Source: Hippasteria phrygiana
Lineage: Eukaryota; Echinodermata; Asteroidea; Valvatida; Goniasteridae
Assembly (NCBI GenBank): GCA_037893225.1
Contig: JAZGUH010000224.1
Span: forward strand, 1,240,001 to 1,304,000
Length of the DNA stretch: 64,000 nt
Direction of reading: 5' to 3'
A model generated the notes under the pieces. The model was not told the DNA's origin. It saw only the letters and a list, made by a program, of their open reading frames with translations, and ran no database searches. Numbering within the stretch: position 1 is the first letter of the stretch; each line of letters starts with the position of its first letter. The position numbers and the translations under genes were made by a program. Shown piece after piece: positions 10,237 to 23,149 of this stretch.

Positions 10237-12384
10237 GTTTTAACTCTAAGAAGCCGCCGATGATTGCAACATGTAGCGCCAGATCTAAGCTATCCATACA
10301 TGTCAAAATTACTGTATTTGGTTGATATTTCATGCAATTATGAATGAGTAAAGCAAGTCCATACCCCAGGGAATTTGACATGCATGGAGCAATAAATAGA
10401 CGGTAACATGTACACAGATGTTGGCCGGAAAGAAAATAAACATTGCGAGGTTTGAATTTTTTCCACAAGTTTTAACTCTAAGAAGCCGCCGATGATTGCA
10501 ACATGTAGCGCCAGATCTAAGCTATCCATACATGTCAAAATTACTGTATTTGGTTGATATTTCATGCAATTATGAATGAGTAAAGCAAGTCCATACCCCA
10601 GGGAATTTGACATGCATGGAGCAATAAATAGAAGGTAACATGTACACAGATGTTGGCCGGAAAGAAAATAAACATTGCGAGGTTTGAATTTTCTCCACAA
10701 GTTTTAACTCTAGGAAGCCGCCGATGATTGCAACATGTAGCGCCAGATCTAAGCTATCCATACATGCAAAATTACTGTATTTGGTTGATATTTCATGCAA
10801 TTATGAATGAGTAAAGCAAGTCCATACCCCAGGGAATTTGACATGCATGGAGCAATAAATAGACGGTAACATGTACACAGATGTTGGCCGGAAAGAAAAT
10901 AAACATTGCGAGGTTTGAATTTTCTCCACAAGTTTTAACTCTAGGAAGCCGCCGATGATTGCAACATGTAGCGCCAGATCTAAGCTATCCATACATGTCA
11001 AAATTACTGTATTTGGTTGATATTTCATGCAATTATGAATGATAAAGCAAGTCCATACCCCAGGGAATTTGACATGCATGGAGCAATAAATAGAAGGTAA
11101 CATGTACACAGATGTTGGCCGGAAAGAAAATAAACATTGCGAGGTTTGAATTTTCTCCACAAGTTTTAACTCTAGGAAGCCGCCGATGATTGCAACATGT
11201 AGCGCCAGATCTAAGCTATCCATACATGTCAAAATTACTGTATTTGGTTGATATTTCATGCAATTATGAATGAGTAAAGCAAGTCCATACCCCAGGGAAT
11301 TTGACATGCATGGAGCAATAAATAGACGGTAACATGTACAGATGTTGGCCGGAAAGAAAATAAACATTGCGAGGTTTGAATTTTCTCCACAAGTTTTAAC
11401 TCTAGGAAGCCGCCGATGATTGCAACATGTAGCGCCAGATCTAAGCTATCCATACATGTCACAATTACTGCATTTGGTTGATATTTCATGCATTTATGAA
11501 TGAATAAAGCAAGTCCATACCCCAGGGAATTTGACGTGCATGGAGCAATAAATAGACGGTAATATGTACACAGATGTTGGCCGGAAAGAAAATAAACATT
11601 GCGAGGTTTGAATTTTCTCCACAAGTTTTAACTCTAGGAAGCCGCCGATGATTGCAACATGTAGCGCCAGATCTAAGCTATCCATACATGTCAAAATTAC
11701 TGTATTTGGTTTATATTTCATGCAATTATGAATGAGTAAAGCAAGTCATACCCCAGGGAATTTGACATGCATGGAGCAATAAATAGACGGTAATATGTAC
11801 ACAGATGTTGGCCGGAAAGAAAATAAACATTGCGAGGTTTGAATTTTCTCCACAAGTTTTAACTCTAAGAAGCCGCCGATGATTGCAACATGTAGCGCCA
11901 GATCTAAGCTATCCATACATGTCAAAATTACTGTATTTGGTTGATATTTCATGCAATTATGAATGAGTAAAGCAAGTCCATACCCCAGGGAATTTGACAT
12001 GCATGGAGCAATAAATAGACGGTAACATGTACACAGATGTTGGCCGGAAAGAAAATAAACATTGCGAGGTTTGAATTTTTTCCACAAGTTTTAACTCTAA
12101 GAAGCCGCCGATGATTGCAACATGTAGCGCCAGATCTAAGCTATCCATACATGTCAAAATTACTGTATTTGGTTGATATTTCATGCAATTATGAATGAGT
12201 AAAGCAAGTCCATACCCCAGGGAATTTGACATGCATGGAGCAATAAATAGAAGGTAACATGTACACAGATGTTGGCCGGAAAGAAAATAAACATTGCGAG
12301 GTTTGAATTTTCTCCACAAGTTTTAACTCTAGGAAGCCGCCGATGATTGCAACATGTAGCGCCAGATCTAAGCTATCCATACAT
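9015..12384. repeat. Tandem 7-monomer HOR, 1619 bp, about 2.1 copies
   Basis: Bases about 9015-10765 recur at about 10634-12384. Both copies contain the rare 230-bp CA-loss unit (9495 and 11114), the CATGCATTTATG type B unit, the C172-deletion unit and AATTTTTTCC (10457 and 12076). Length bookkeeping is 7 x 232 minus five deleted bases, giving 1619. Confidence 0.88.
9495..9724. repeat. 230-bp monomer variant lacking one CA
   Basis: The unit ends in CATGTACAGATG where the standard is CATGTACACAGATG, a 2-bp CA loss. The only other example is the unit at 11114..11343, exactly 1619 bp downstream. The pair therefore marks one mutation followed by duplication of the seven-monomer block. Confidence 0.93.
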
Positions 12385-15300
12385 GTCAAAATTACTGTAT
12401 TTGGTTGATATTTCATGCAATTATGAATGAGTAAAGCAAGTCCATACCCCAGGGAATTTGACATGCATGGAGCAATAAATAGACGGTAACATGTACACAG
12501 ATGTTGGCCGGAAAGAAAATAAACATTGCGAGGTTTGAATTTTCTCCACAAGTTTTAACTCTAGGAAGCCGCCGATGATTGCAACATGTAGCGCCAGATC
12601 TAAGCTATCCATACATGTCACAATTACTGCATTTGGTTGATATTTCATGCAATTATGAATGAATAAAGCAAGTCCATACCCCAGGGAATTTGACGTGCAT
12701 GGAGCAATAAATAGACGGTAATATGTACACAGATGTTGGCCGGAAAGAAAATAAACATTGCGAGGTTTGAATTTTCTCCACAAGTTTTAACTCTAGGAAG
12801 CCGCCGATGATTGCAACATGTAGCGCCAGATCTAAGCTATCCATACATGTCAAAATTACTGTATTTGGTTGATATTTCATGCAATTATGAATGAGTAAAG
12901 CAAGTCCATACCCCAGGGAATTTGACATGCATGGTGCAATAAATAGACGGTAACATGTACACAGATGTTGGCCGGAAAGAAAATAAACATTGCGAGGTTT
13001 GAATTTTCTCCACAAGTTTTAACTCTAGGAAGCCGCCGATGATTGCAACATGTAGCGCCAGATCTAAGCTATCCATACATGTCAAAATTACTGTATTTGG
13101 TTGATATTTCATGCAATTATGAATGATAAAGCAAGTCCATACCCCAGGGAATTTGACATGCATGGAGCAATAAATAGAAGGTAACATGTACACAGATGTT
13201 GGCCGGAAAGAAAATAAACATTGCGAGGTTTGAATTTTCTCCACAAGTTTTAACTCTAGGAAGCCGCCGATGATTGCAACATGTAGCGCCAGATCTAAGC
13301 TATCCATACATGTCAAAATTACTGTATTTGGTTGATATTTCATGCAATTATGAATGAGTAAAGCAAGTCCATACCCCAGGGAATTTGACATGCATGGAGC
13401 AATAAATAGACGGTAACATGTACACAGATGTTGGCCGGAAAGAAAATAAACATTGCGAGGTTTGAATTTTCTCCACAAGTTTTAACTCTAGGAAGCCGCC
13501 GATGATTGCAACATGTAGCGCCAGATCTAAGCTATCCATACATGTCACAATTACTGCATTTGGTTGATATTTCATGCATTTATGAATGAATAAAGCAAGT
13601 CCATACCCCAGGGAATTTGACGTGCATGGAGCAATAAATAGACGGTAATATGTACACAGATGTTGGCCGGAAAGAAAATAAACATTGCGAGGTTTGAATT
13701 TTCTCCACAAGTTTTAACTCTAGGAAGCCGCCGATGATTGCAACATGTAGCGCCAGATCTAAGCTATCCATACATGTCAAAATTACTGTATTTGGTTTAT
13801 ATTTCATGCAATTATGAATGAGTAAAGCAAGTCATACCCCAGGGAATTTGACATGCATGGAGCAATAAATAGACGGTAATATGTACACAGATGTTGGCCG
13901 GAAAGAAAATAAACATTGCGAGGTTTGAATTTTCTCCACAAGTTTTAACTCTAAGAAGCCGCCGATGATTGCAACATGTAGCGCCAGATCTAAGCTATCC
14001 ATACATGTCAAAATTACTGTATTTGGTTGATATTTCATGCAATTATGAATGAGTAAAGCAAGTCCATACCCCAGGGAATTTGACATGCATGGTGCAATAA
14101 ATAGACGGTAACATGTACACAGATGTTGGCCGGAAAGAAAATAAACATTGCGAGGTTTGAATTTTCTCCACAAGTTTTAACTCTAGGAAGCCGCCGATGA
14201 TTGCAACATGTAGCGCCAGATCTAAGCTATCCATACATGTCACAATTACTGCATTTGGTTGATATTTCATGCAATTATGAATGAGTAAAGCAAGTCCATA
14301 CCCCAGGGAATTTGACATGCATGGAGCAATAAATAGACGGTAACATGTACACAGATGTTGGCCGGAAAGAAAATAAACATTGCGAGGTTTGAATTTTCTC
14401 CACAAGTTTTAACTCTAAGAAGCCGCCGATGATTGCAACATGTAGCGCCAGATCTAAGCTATCCATACATGTCACAATTACTGCATTTGGTTGATATTTC
14501 ATGCAATTATGAATGAATAAAGCAAGTCCATACCCCAGGGAATTTGACGTGCATGGAGCAATAAATAGACGGTAATATGTACACAGATGTTGGCCGGAAA
14601 GAAAATAAACATTGCGAGGTTTGAATTTTCTCCACAAGTTTTAACTCTAGGAAGCCGCCGATGATTGCAACATGTAGCGCCAGATCTAAGCTATCCATAC
14701 ATGTCAAAATTACTGTATTTGGTTGATATTTCATGCAATTATGAATGAGTAAAGCAAGTCCATACCCCAGGGAATTTGACATGCATGGTGCAATAAATAG
14801 ACGGTAACATGTACACAGATGTTGGCCGGAAAGAAAATAAACATTGCGAGGTTTGAATTTTCTCCACAAGTTTTAACTCTAGGAAGCCGCCGATGATTGC
14901 AACATGTAGCGCCAGATCTAAGCTATCCATACATGTCAAAATTACTGTATTTGGTTGATATTTCATGCAATTATGAATGATAAAGCAAGTCCATACCCCA
15001 GGGAATTTGACATGCATGGAGCAATAAATAGAAGGTAACATGTACACAGATGTTGGCCGGAAAGAAAATAAACATTGCGAGGTTTGAATTTTCTCCACAA
15101 GTTTTAACTCTAGGAAGCCGCCGATGATTGCAACATGTAGCGCCAGATCTAAGCTATCCATACATGTCAAAATTACTGTATTTGGTTGATATTTCATGCA
15201 ATTATGAATGAGTAAAGCAAGTCCATACCCCAGGGAATTTGACATGCATGGAGCAATAAATAGACGGTAACATGTACACAGATGTTGGCCGGAAAGAAAA

Positions 15301-16590
15301 TAAACATTGCGAGGTTTGAATTTTCTCCACAAGTTTTAACTCTAGGAAGCCGCCGATGATTGCAACATGTAGCGCCAGATCTAAGCTATCCATACATGTC
15401 ACAATTACTGCATTTGGTTGATATTTCATGCATTTATGAATGAATAAAGCAAGTCCATACCCCAGGGAATTTGACGTGCATGGAGCAATAAATAGACGGT
15501 AATATGTACACAGATGTTGGCCGGAAAGAAAATAAACATTGCGAGGTTTGAATTTTCTCCACAAGTTTTAACTCTAGGAAGCCGCCGATGATTGCAACAT
15601 GTAGCGCCAGATCTAAGCTATCCATACATGTCAAAATTACTGTATTTGGTTTATATTTCATGCAATTATGAATGAGTAAAGCAAGTCATACCCCAGGGAA
15701 TTTGACATGCATGGAGCAATAAATAGACGGTAATATGTACACAGATGTTGGCCGGAAAGAAAATAAACATTGCGAGGTTTGAATTTTCTCCACAAGTTTT
15801 AACTCTAAGAAGCCGCCGATGATTGCAACATGTAGCGCCAGATCTAAGCTATCCATACATGTCAAAATTACTGTATTTGGTTGATATTTCATGCAATTAT
15901 GAATGAGTAAAGCAAGTCCATACCCCAGGGAATTTGACATGCATGGAGCAATAAATAGACGGTAACATGTACACAGATGTTGGCCGGAAAGAAAATAAAC
16001 ATTGCGAGGTTTGAATTTTTTCCACAAGTTTTAACTCTAAGAAGCCGCCGATGATTGCAACATGTAGCGCCAGATCTAAGCTATCCATACATGTCAAAAT
16101 TACTGTATTTGGTTGATATTTCATGCAATTATGAATGAGTAAAGCAAGTCCATACCCCAGGGAATTTGACATGCATGGAGCAATAAATAGAAGGTAACAT
16201 GTACACAGATGTTGGCCGGAAAGAAAATAAACATTGCGAGGTTTGAATTTTCTCCACAAGTTTTAACTCTAGGAAGCCGCCGATGATTGCAACATGTAGC
16301 GCCAGATCTAAGCTATCCATACATGTCAAAATTACTGTATTTGGTTGATATTTCATGCAATTATGAATGAGTAAAGCAAGTCCATACCCCAGGGAATTTG
16401 ACATGCATGGAGCAATAAATAGACGGTAACATGTACACAGATGTTGGCCGGAAAGAAAATAAACATTGCGAGGTTTGAATTTTCTCCACAAGTTTTAACT
16501 CTAGGAAGCCGCCGATGATTGCAACATGTAGCGCCAGATCTAAGCTATCCATACATGTCACAATTACTGCATTTGGTTGATATTTCATGC
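11340..16590. repeat. Dispersed duplication, offset 3940 bp
   Basis: Bases about 11340-12650 match about 15280-16590. They share the C172-deletion unit (near 11747 and 15687) and the rare AATTTTTTCC (12076 and 16018). A further partial copy of the AATTTTTTCC unit lies 2550 bp on, near 18567. The entry spans both copies. Confidence 0.7.
12395..16015. repeat. Tandem 8-monomer HOR, 1854 bp, about 2 copies
   Basis: Bases about 12395-14160 recur at about 14250-16015 with shared ATGGTGCAAT (12932 and 14786), a G161-deletion unit (13123 and 14977), CATGCATTTATG type B units and C172-deletion units. One substitution, A62, at about 14417 separates the copies. Eight units minus two deleted bases give 1854 bp. 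Confidence 0.82.
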
Positions 16591-19500
16591 AATTATGAAT
16601 GAATAAAGCAAGTCCATACCCCAGGGAATTTGACGTGCATGGAGCAATAAATAGACGGTAACATGTACACAGATGTTGGCCGGAAAGAAAATAAACATTG
16701 CGAGGTTTGAATTTTCTCCACAAGTTTTAACTCTAGGAAGCCGCCGATGATTGCAACATGTAGCGCCAGATCTAAGCTATCCATACATGTCAAAATTACT
16801 GTATTTGGTTGATATTTCATGCAATTATGAATGAGTAAAGCAAGTCCATACCCCAGGGAATTTGACATGCATGGTGCAATAAATAGACGGTAACATGTAC
16901 ACAGATGTTGGCCGGAAAGAAAATAAACATTGCGAGGTTTGAATTTTCTCCACAAGTTTTAACTCTAGGAAGCCGCCGATGATTGCAACATGTAGCGCCA
17001 GATCTAAGCTATCCATACATGTCACAATTACTGCATTTGGTTGATATTTCATGCAATTATGAATGAATAAAGCAAGTCCATACCCCAGGGAATTTGACGT
17101 GCATGGAGCAATAAATAGACGGTAATATGTACACAGATGTTGGCCGGAAAGAAAATAAACATTGCGAGGTTTGAATTTTCTCCACAAGTTTTAACTCTAG
17201 GAAGCCGCCGATGATTGCAACATGTAGCGCCAGATCTAAGCTATCCATACATGTCAAAATTACTGTATTTGGTTGATATTTCATGCAATTATGAATGAGT
17301 AAAGCAAGTCCATACCCCAGGGAATTTGACATGCATGGAGCAATAAATAGACGGTAACATGTACACAGATGTTGGCCGGAAAGAAAATAAACATTGCGAG
17401 GTTTGAATTTTCTCCACAAGTTTTAACTCTAGGAAGCCGCCGATGATTGCAACATGTAGCGCCAGATCTAAGCTATCCATACATGCAAAATTACTGTATT
17501 TGGTTGATATTTCATGCAATTATGAATGAGTAAAGCAAGTCCATACCCCAGGGAATTTGACATGCATGGAGCAATAAATAGACGGTAACATGTACACAGA
17601 TGTTGGCCGGAAAGAAAATAAACATTGCGAGGTTTGAATTTTCTCCACAAGTTTTAACTCTAGGAAGCCGCCGATGATTGCAACATGTAGCGCCAGATCT
17701 AAGCTATCCATACATGTCAAAATTACTGTATTTGGTTGATATTTCATGCAATTATGAATGATAAAGCAAGTCCATACCCCAGGGAATTTGACATGCATGG
17801 AGCAATAAATAGAAGGTAACATGTACACAGATGTTGGCCGGAAAGAAAATAAACATTGCGAGGTTTGAATTTTCTCCACAAGTTTTAACTCTAGGAAGCC
17901 GCCGATGATTGCAACATGTAGCGCCAGATCTAAGCTATCCATACATGTCAAAATTACTGTATTTGGTTGATATTTCATGCAATTATGAATGAGTAAAGCA
18001 AGTCCATACCCCAGGGAATTTGACATGCATGGAGCAATAAATAGACGGTAACATGTACACAGATGTTGGCCGGAAAGAAAATAAACATTGCGAGGTTTGA
18101 ATTTTCTCCACAAGTTTTAACTCTAGGAAGCCGCCGATGATTGCAACATGTAGCGCCAGATCTAAGCTATCCATACATGTCACAATTACTGCATTTGGTT
18201 GATATTTCATGCAATTATGAATGAATAAAGCAAGTCCATACCCCAGGGAATTTGACGTGCATGGAGCAATAAATAGACGGTAACATGTACACAGATGTTG
18301 GCCGGAAAGAAAATAAACATTGCGAGGTTTGAATTTTCTCCACAAGTTTTAACTCTAGGAAGCCGCCGATGATTGCAACATGTAGCGCCAGATCTAAGCT
18401 ATCCATACATGTCAAAATTACTGTATTTGGTTGATATTTCATGCAATTATGAATGAGTAAAGCAAGTCCATACCCCAGGGAATTTGACATGCATGGAGCA
18501 ATAAATAGACGGTAACATGTACACAGATGTTGGCCGGAAAGAAAATAAACATTGCGAGGTTTGAATTTTTTCCACAAGTTTTAACTCTAAGAAGCCGCCG
18601 ATGATTGCAACATGTAGCGCCAGATCTAAGCTATCCATACATGTCAAAATTACTGTATTTGGTTGATATTTCATGCAATTATGAATGAGTAAAGCAAGTC
18701 CATACCCCAGGGAATTTGACATGCATGGAGCAATAAATAGAAGGTAACATGTACACAGATGTTGGCCGGAAAGAAAATAAACATTGCGAGGTTTGAATTT
18801 TCTCCACAAGTTTTAACTCTAGGAAGCCGCCGATGATTGCAACATGTAGCGCCAGATCTAAGCTATCCATACATGTCAAAATTACTGTATTTGGTTGATA
18901 TTTCATGCAATTATGAATGAGTAAAGCAAGTCCATACCCCAGGGAATTTGACATGCATGGAGCAATAAATAGACGGTAACATGTACACAGATGTTGGCCG
19001 GAAAGAAAATAAACATTGCGAGGTTTGAATTTTCTCCACAAGTTTTAACTCTAGGAAGCCGCCGATGATTGCAACATGTAGCGCCAGATCTAAGCTATCC
19101 ATACATGTCACAATTACTGCATTTGGTTGATATTTCATGCAATTATGAATGAATAAAGCAAGTCCATACCCCAGGGAATTTGACGTGCATGGAGCAATAA
19201 ATAGACGGTAATATGTACACAGATGTTGGCCGGAAAGAAAATAAACATTGCGAGGTTTGAATTTTCTCCACAAGTTTTAACTCTAGGAAGCCGCCGATGA
19301 TTGCAACATGTAGCGCCAGATCTAAGCTATCCATACATGTCAAAATTACTGTATTTGGTTGATATTTCATGCAATTATGAATGAGTAAAGCAAGTCCATA
19401 CCCCAGGGAATTTGACATGCATGGAGCAATAAATAGACGGTAACATGTACACAGATGTTGGCCGGAAAGAAAATAAACATTGCGAGGTTTGAATTTTCTC

Positions 19501-22500
19501 CACAAGTTTTAACTCTAGGAAGCCGCCGATGATTGCAACATGTAGCGCCAGATCTAAGCTATCCATACATGTCAAAATTACTGTATTTGGTTGATATTTC
19601 ATGCAATTATGAATGAGTAAAGCAAGTCCATACCCCAGGGAATTTGACATGCATGGAGCAATAAATAGACGGTAACATGTACACAGATGTTGGCCGGAAA
19701 GAAAATAAACATTGCGAGGTTTGAATTTTCTCCACAAGTTTTAACTCTAGGAAGCCGCCGATGATTGCAACATGTAGCGCCAGATCTAAGCTATCCATAC
19801 ATGTCAAAATTACTGTATTTGGTTGATATTTCATGCAATTATGAATGAGTAAAGCAAGTCCATACCCCAGGGAATTTGACATGCATGGAGCAATAAATAG
19901 ACGGTAACATGTACACAGATGTTGGCCGGAAAGAAAATAAACATTGCGAGGTTTGAATTTTCTCCACAAGTTTTAACTCTAGGAAGCCGCCGATGATTGC
20001 AACATGTAGCGCCAGATATAAGCTATCCATACATGTCACAATTACTGCATTTGGTTGATATTTCATGCAATTATGAATGAATAAAGCAAGTCCATACCCC
20101 AGGGAATTTGACGTGCATGGAGCAATAAATAGACGGTAATATGTACACAGATGTTGGCCGGAAAGAAAATAAACATTCCGAGGTTTGAATTTTCTCCACA
20201 AGTTTTAACTCTAGGAAGCCGTCGATGATTGCAACATGTAGCGCCAGATCTAAGCTATCCATACATGTCAAAATTACTGTATTTGGTTGATATTTCATGC
20301 AATTATGAATGAGTAAAGCAAGTCCATACCCCAGGGAATTTGACATGCATGGAGCAATAAATAGAAGGTAACATGTACACAGATGTTGGCCGGAAAGAAA
20401 ATAAACATTGCGAGGTTTGAATTTTCTCCACAAGTTTTAACTCTAGGAAGCCGCCGATGATTGCAACATGTAGCGCCAGATCTAAGCTATCCATACATGT
20501 CAAAATTACTGTATTTGGTTGATATTTCATGCAATTATGAATGAGTAAAGCAAGTCCATACCCCAGGGAATTTGACATGCATGGAGCAATAAATAGACGG
20601 TAACATGTACACAGATGTTGGCCGGAAAGAAAATAAACATTGCGAGGTTTGAATTTTCTCCACAAGTTTTAACTCTAGGAAGCCGCCGATGATTGCAACA
20701 TGTAGCGCCAGATCTAAGCTATCCATACATGTCACAATTACTGCATTTGGTTGATATTTCATGCAATTATGAATGAATAAAGCAAGTCCATACCCCAGGG
20801 AATTTGACGTGCATGGAGCAATAAATAGACGGTAATATGTACACAGATGTTGGCCGGAAAGAAAATAAACATTGCGAGGTTTGAATTTTCTTCACAAGTT
20901 TTAACTCTAGGAAGCCGCCGATGATTGCAACATGTAGCGCCAGATCTAAGCTATCCATACATGTCAAAATTATCTGTATTTGGTTTATATTTCATGCAAT
21001 TATGAATGAGTAAAGCAAGTCATACCCCAGGGAATTTGACATGCATGGAGCAATAAATAGACGGTAATATGTACACAGATGTTGGCCGGAAAGAAAATAA
21101 ACATTGCGAGGTTTGAATTTTCTCCACAAGTTTTAACTCTAGGAAGCCGCCGATGATTGCAACATGTAGCGCCAGATCTAAGCTATCCATACATGTCACA
21201 ATTACTGCATTTGGTTGATATTTCATGCAATTATGAATGAATAAAGCAAGTCCATACCCCAGGGAATTTGACGTGCATGGAGCAATAAATAGACGGTAAT
21301 ATGTACACAGATGTTGGCCGGAAAGAAAATAAACATTGCGAGGTTTGAATTTTCTCCACAAGTTTTAACTCTAGGAAGCCGCCGATGATTGCAACATGTA
21401 GCGCCAGATCTAAGCTATCCATACATGTCAAAATTACTGTATTTGGTTGATATTTCATGCAATTATGAATGAGTAAAGCAAGTCCATACCCCAGGGAATT
21501 TGACATGCATGGAGCAATAAATAGACGGTAACATGTACACAGATGTTGGCCGGAAAGAAAATAAACATTGCGAGGTTTGAATTTTCTCCACAAGTTTTAA
21601 CTCTAGGAAGCCGCCGATGATTGCAACATGTAGCGCCAGATCTAAGCTATCCATACATGTCACAATTACTGCATTTGGTTGATATTTCATGCAATTATGA
21701 ATGAATAAAGCAAGTCCATACCCCAGGGAATTTGACGTGCATGGAGCAATAAATAGACGGTAATATGTACACAGATGTTGGCCGGAAAGAAAATAAACAT
21801 TGCGAGGTTTGAATTTTCTCCACAAGTTTTAACTCTAGGAAGCCGCCGATGATTGCAACATGTAGCGCCAGATCTAAGCTATCCATACATGTCAAAATTA
21901 CTGTATTTGGTTGATATTTCATGCAATTATGAATGAGTAAAGCAAGTCCATACCCCAGGGAATTTGACATGCATGGAGCAATAAATAGAAGGTAACATGT
22001 ACACAGATGTTGGCCGGAAAGAAAATAAACATTGCGAGGTTTGAATTTTCTCCACAAGTTTTAACTCTAGGAAGCCGCCGATGATTGCAACATGTAGCGC
22101 CAGATCTAAGCTATCCATACATGTCAAAATTACTGTATTTGGTTGATATTTCATGCAATTATGAATGAGTAAAGCAAGTCCATACCCCAGGGAATTTGAC
22201 ATGCATGGAGCAATAAATAGACAGTAACATGTACACAGATGTTGGCCGGAAAGAAAATAAACATTGCGAGGTTTGAATTTTCTCCACAAGTTTTAACTCT
22301 AGGAAGCCGCCGATGATTGCAACATGTAGCGCCAGATCTAAGCTATCCATACATGTCACAATTACTGCATTTGGTTGATATTTCATGCAATTATGAATGA
22401 ATAAAGCAAGTCCATACCCCAGGGAATTTGACGTGCATGGAGCAATAAATAGACGGTAATATGTACACAGATGTTGGCCGGAAAGAAAATAAACATTGCG

Positions 22501-23149
22501 AGGTTTGAATTTTCTCCACAAGTTTTAACTCTAGGAAGCCGCCGATGATTGCAACATGTAGCGCCAGATCTAAGCTATCCATACATGTCAAAATTATCTG
22601 TATTTGGTTTATATTTCATGCAATTATGAATGAGTAAAGCAAGTCATACCCCAGGGAATTTGACATGCATGGAGCAATAAATAGACGGTAATATGTACAC
22701 AGATGTTGGCCGGAAAGAAAATAAACATTGCGAGGTTTGAATTTTCTCCACAAGTTTTAACTCTAGGAAGCCGCCGATGATTGCAACATGTAGCGCCAGA
22801 TCTAAGCTATCCATACATGTCACAATTACTGCATTTGGTTGATATTTCATGCAATTATGAATGAATAAAGCAAGTCCATACCCCAGGGAATTTGACGTGC
22901 ATGGAGCAATAAATAGACGGTAACATGTACACAGGTGTTGGCCGGAAAGAAAATAAACATTGCGAGGTTTGAATTTTCTCCACAAGTTTTAACTCTAGGA
23001 AGCCGCCGATGATTGCAACATGTAGCGCCAGATCTAAACTATCCATACATGCAAAATTACTGTATTTGGTTGATATTTCATGCAATTATGAATGAGTAAA
23101 GCAAGTCCATACCCCAGGGAATTTGACATGCATGGAGCAATAAATAGAC

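Larger units (their letters stand above)
1..19650. repeat. Satellite domain 1: short HOR blocks (5-12 monomers)
   Basis: This domain is marked by the private G161 deletion with C214A (11 units, 620-17758). Other markers are AATTTTTTCC (near 10457, 12076, 16018, 18567) and ATGGTGCAAT (near 12932, 14090, 14786, 16872). Tandem or dispersed blocks at offsets 1159, 1619, 1854, 2778, 3940 and 6022 bp tile most of it. Stretches not covered by a named block, such as 4053-4622 and 16.6-19.6 kb, are ordinary type A and B monomers. The right boundary is approximate. Confidence 0.75.
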
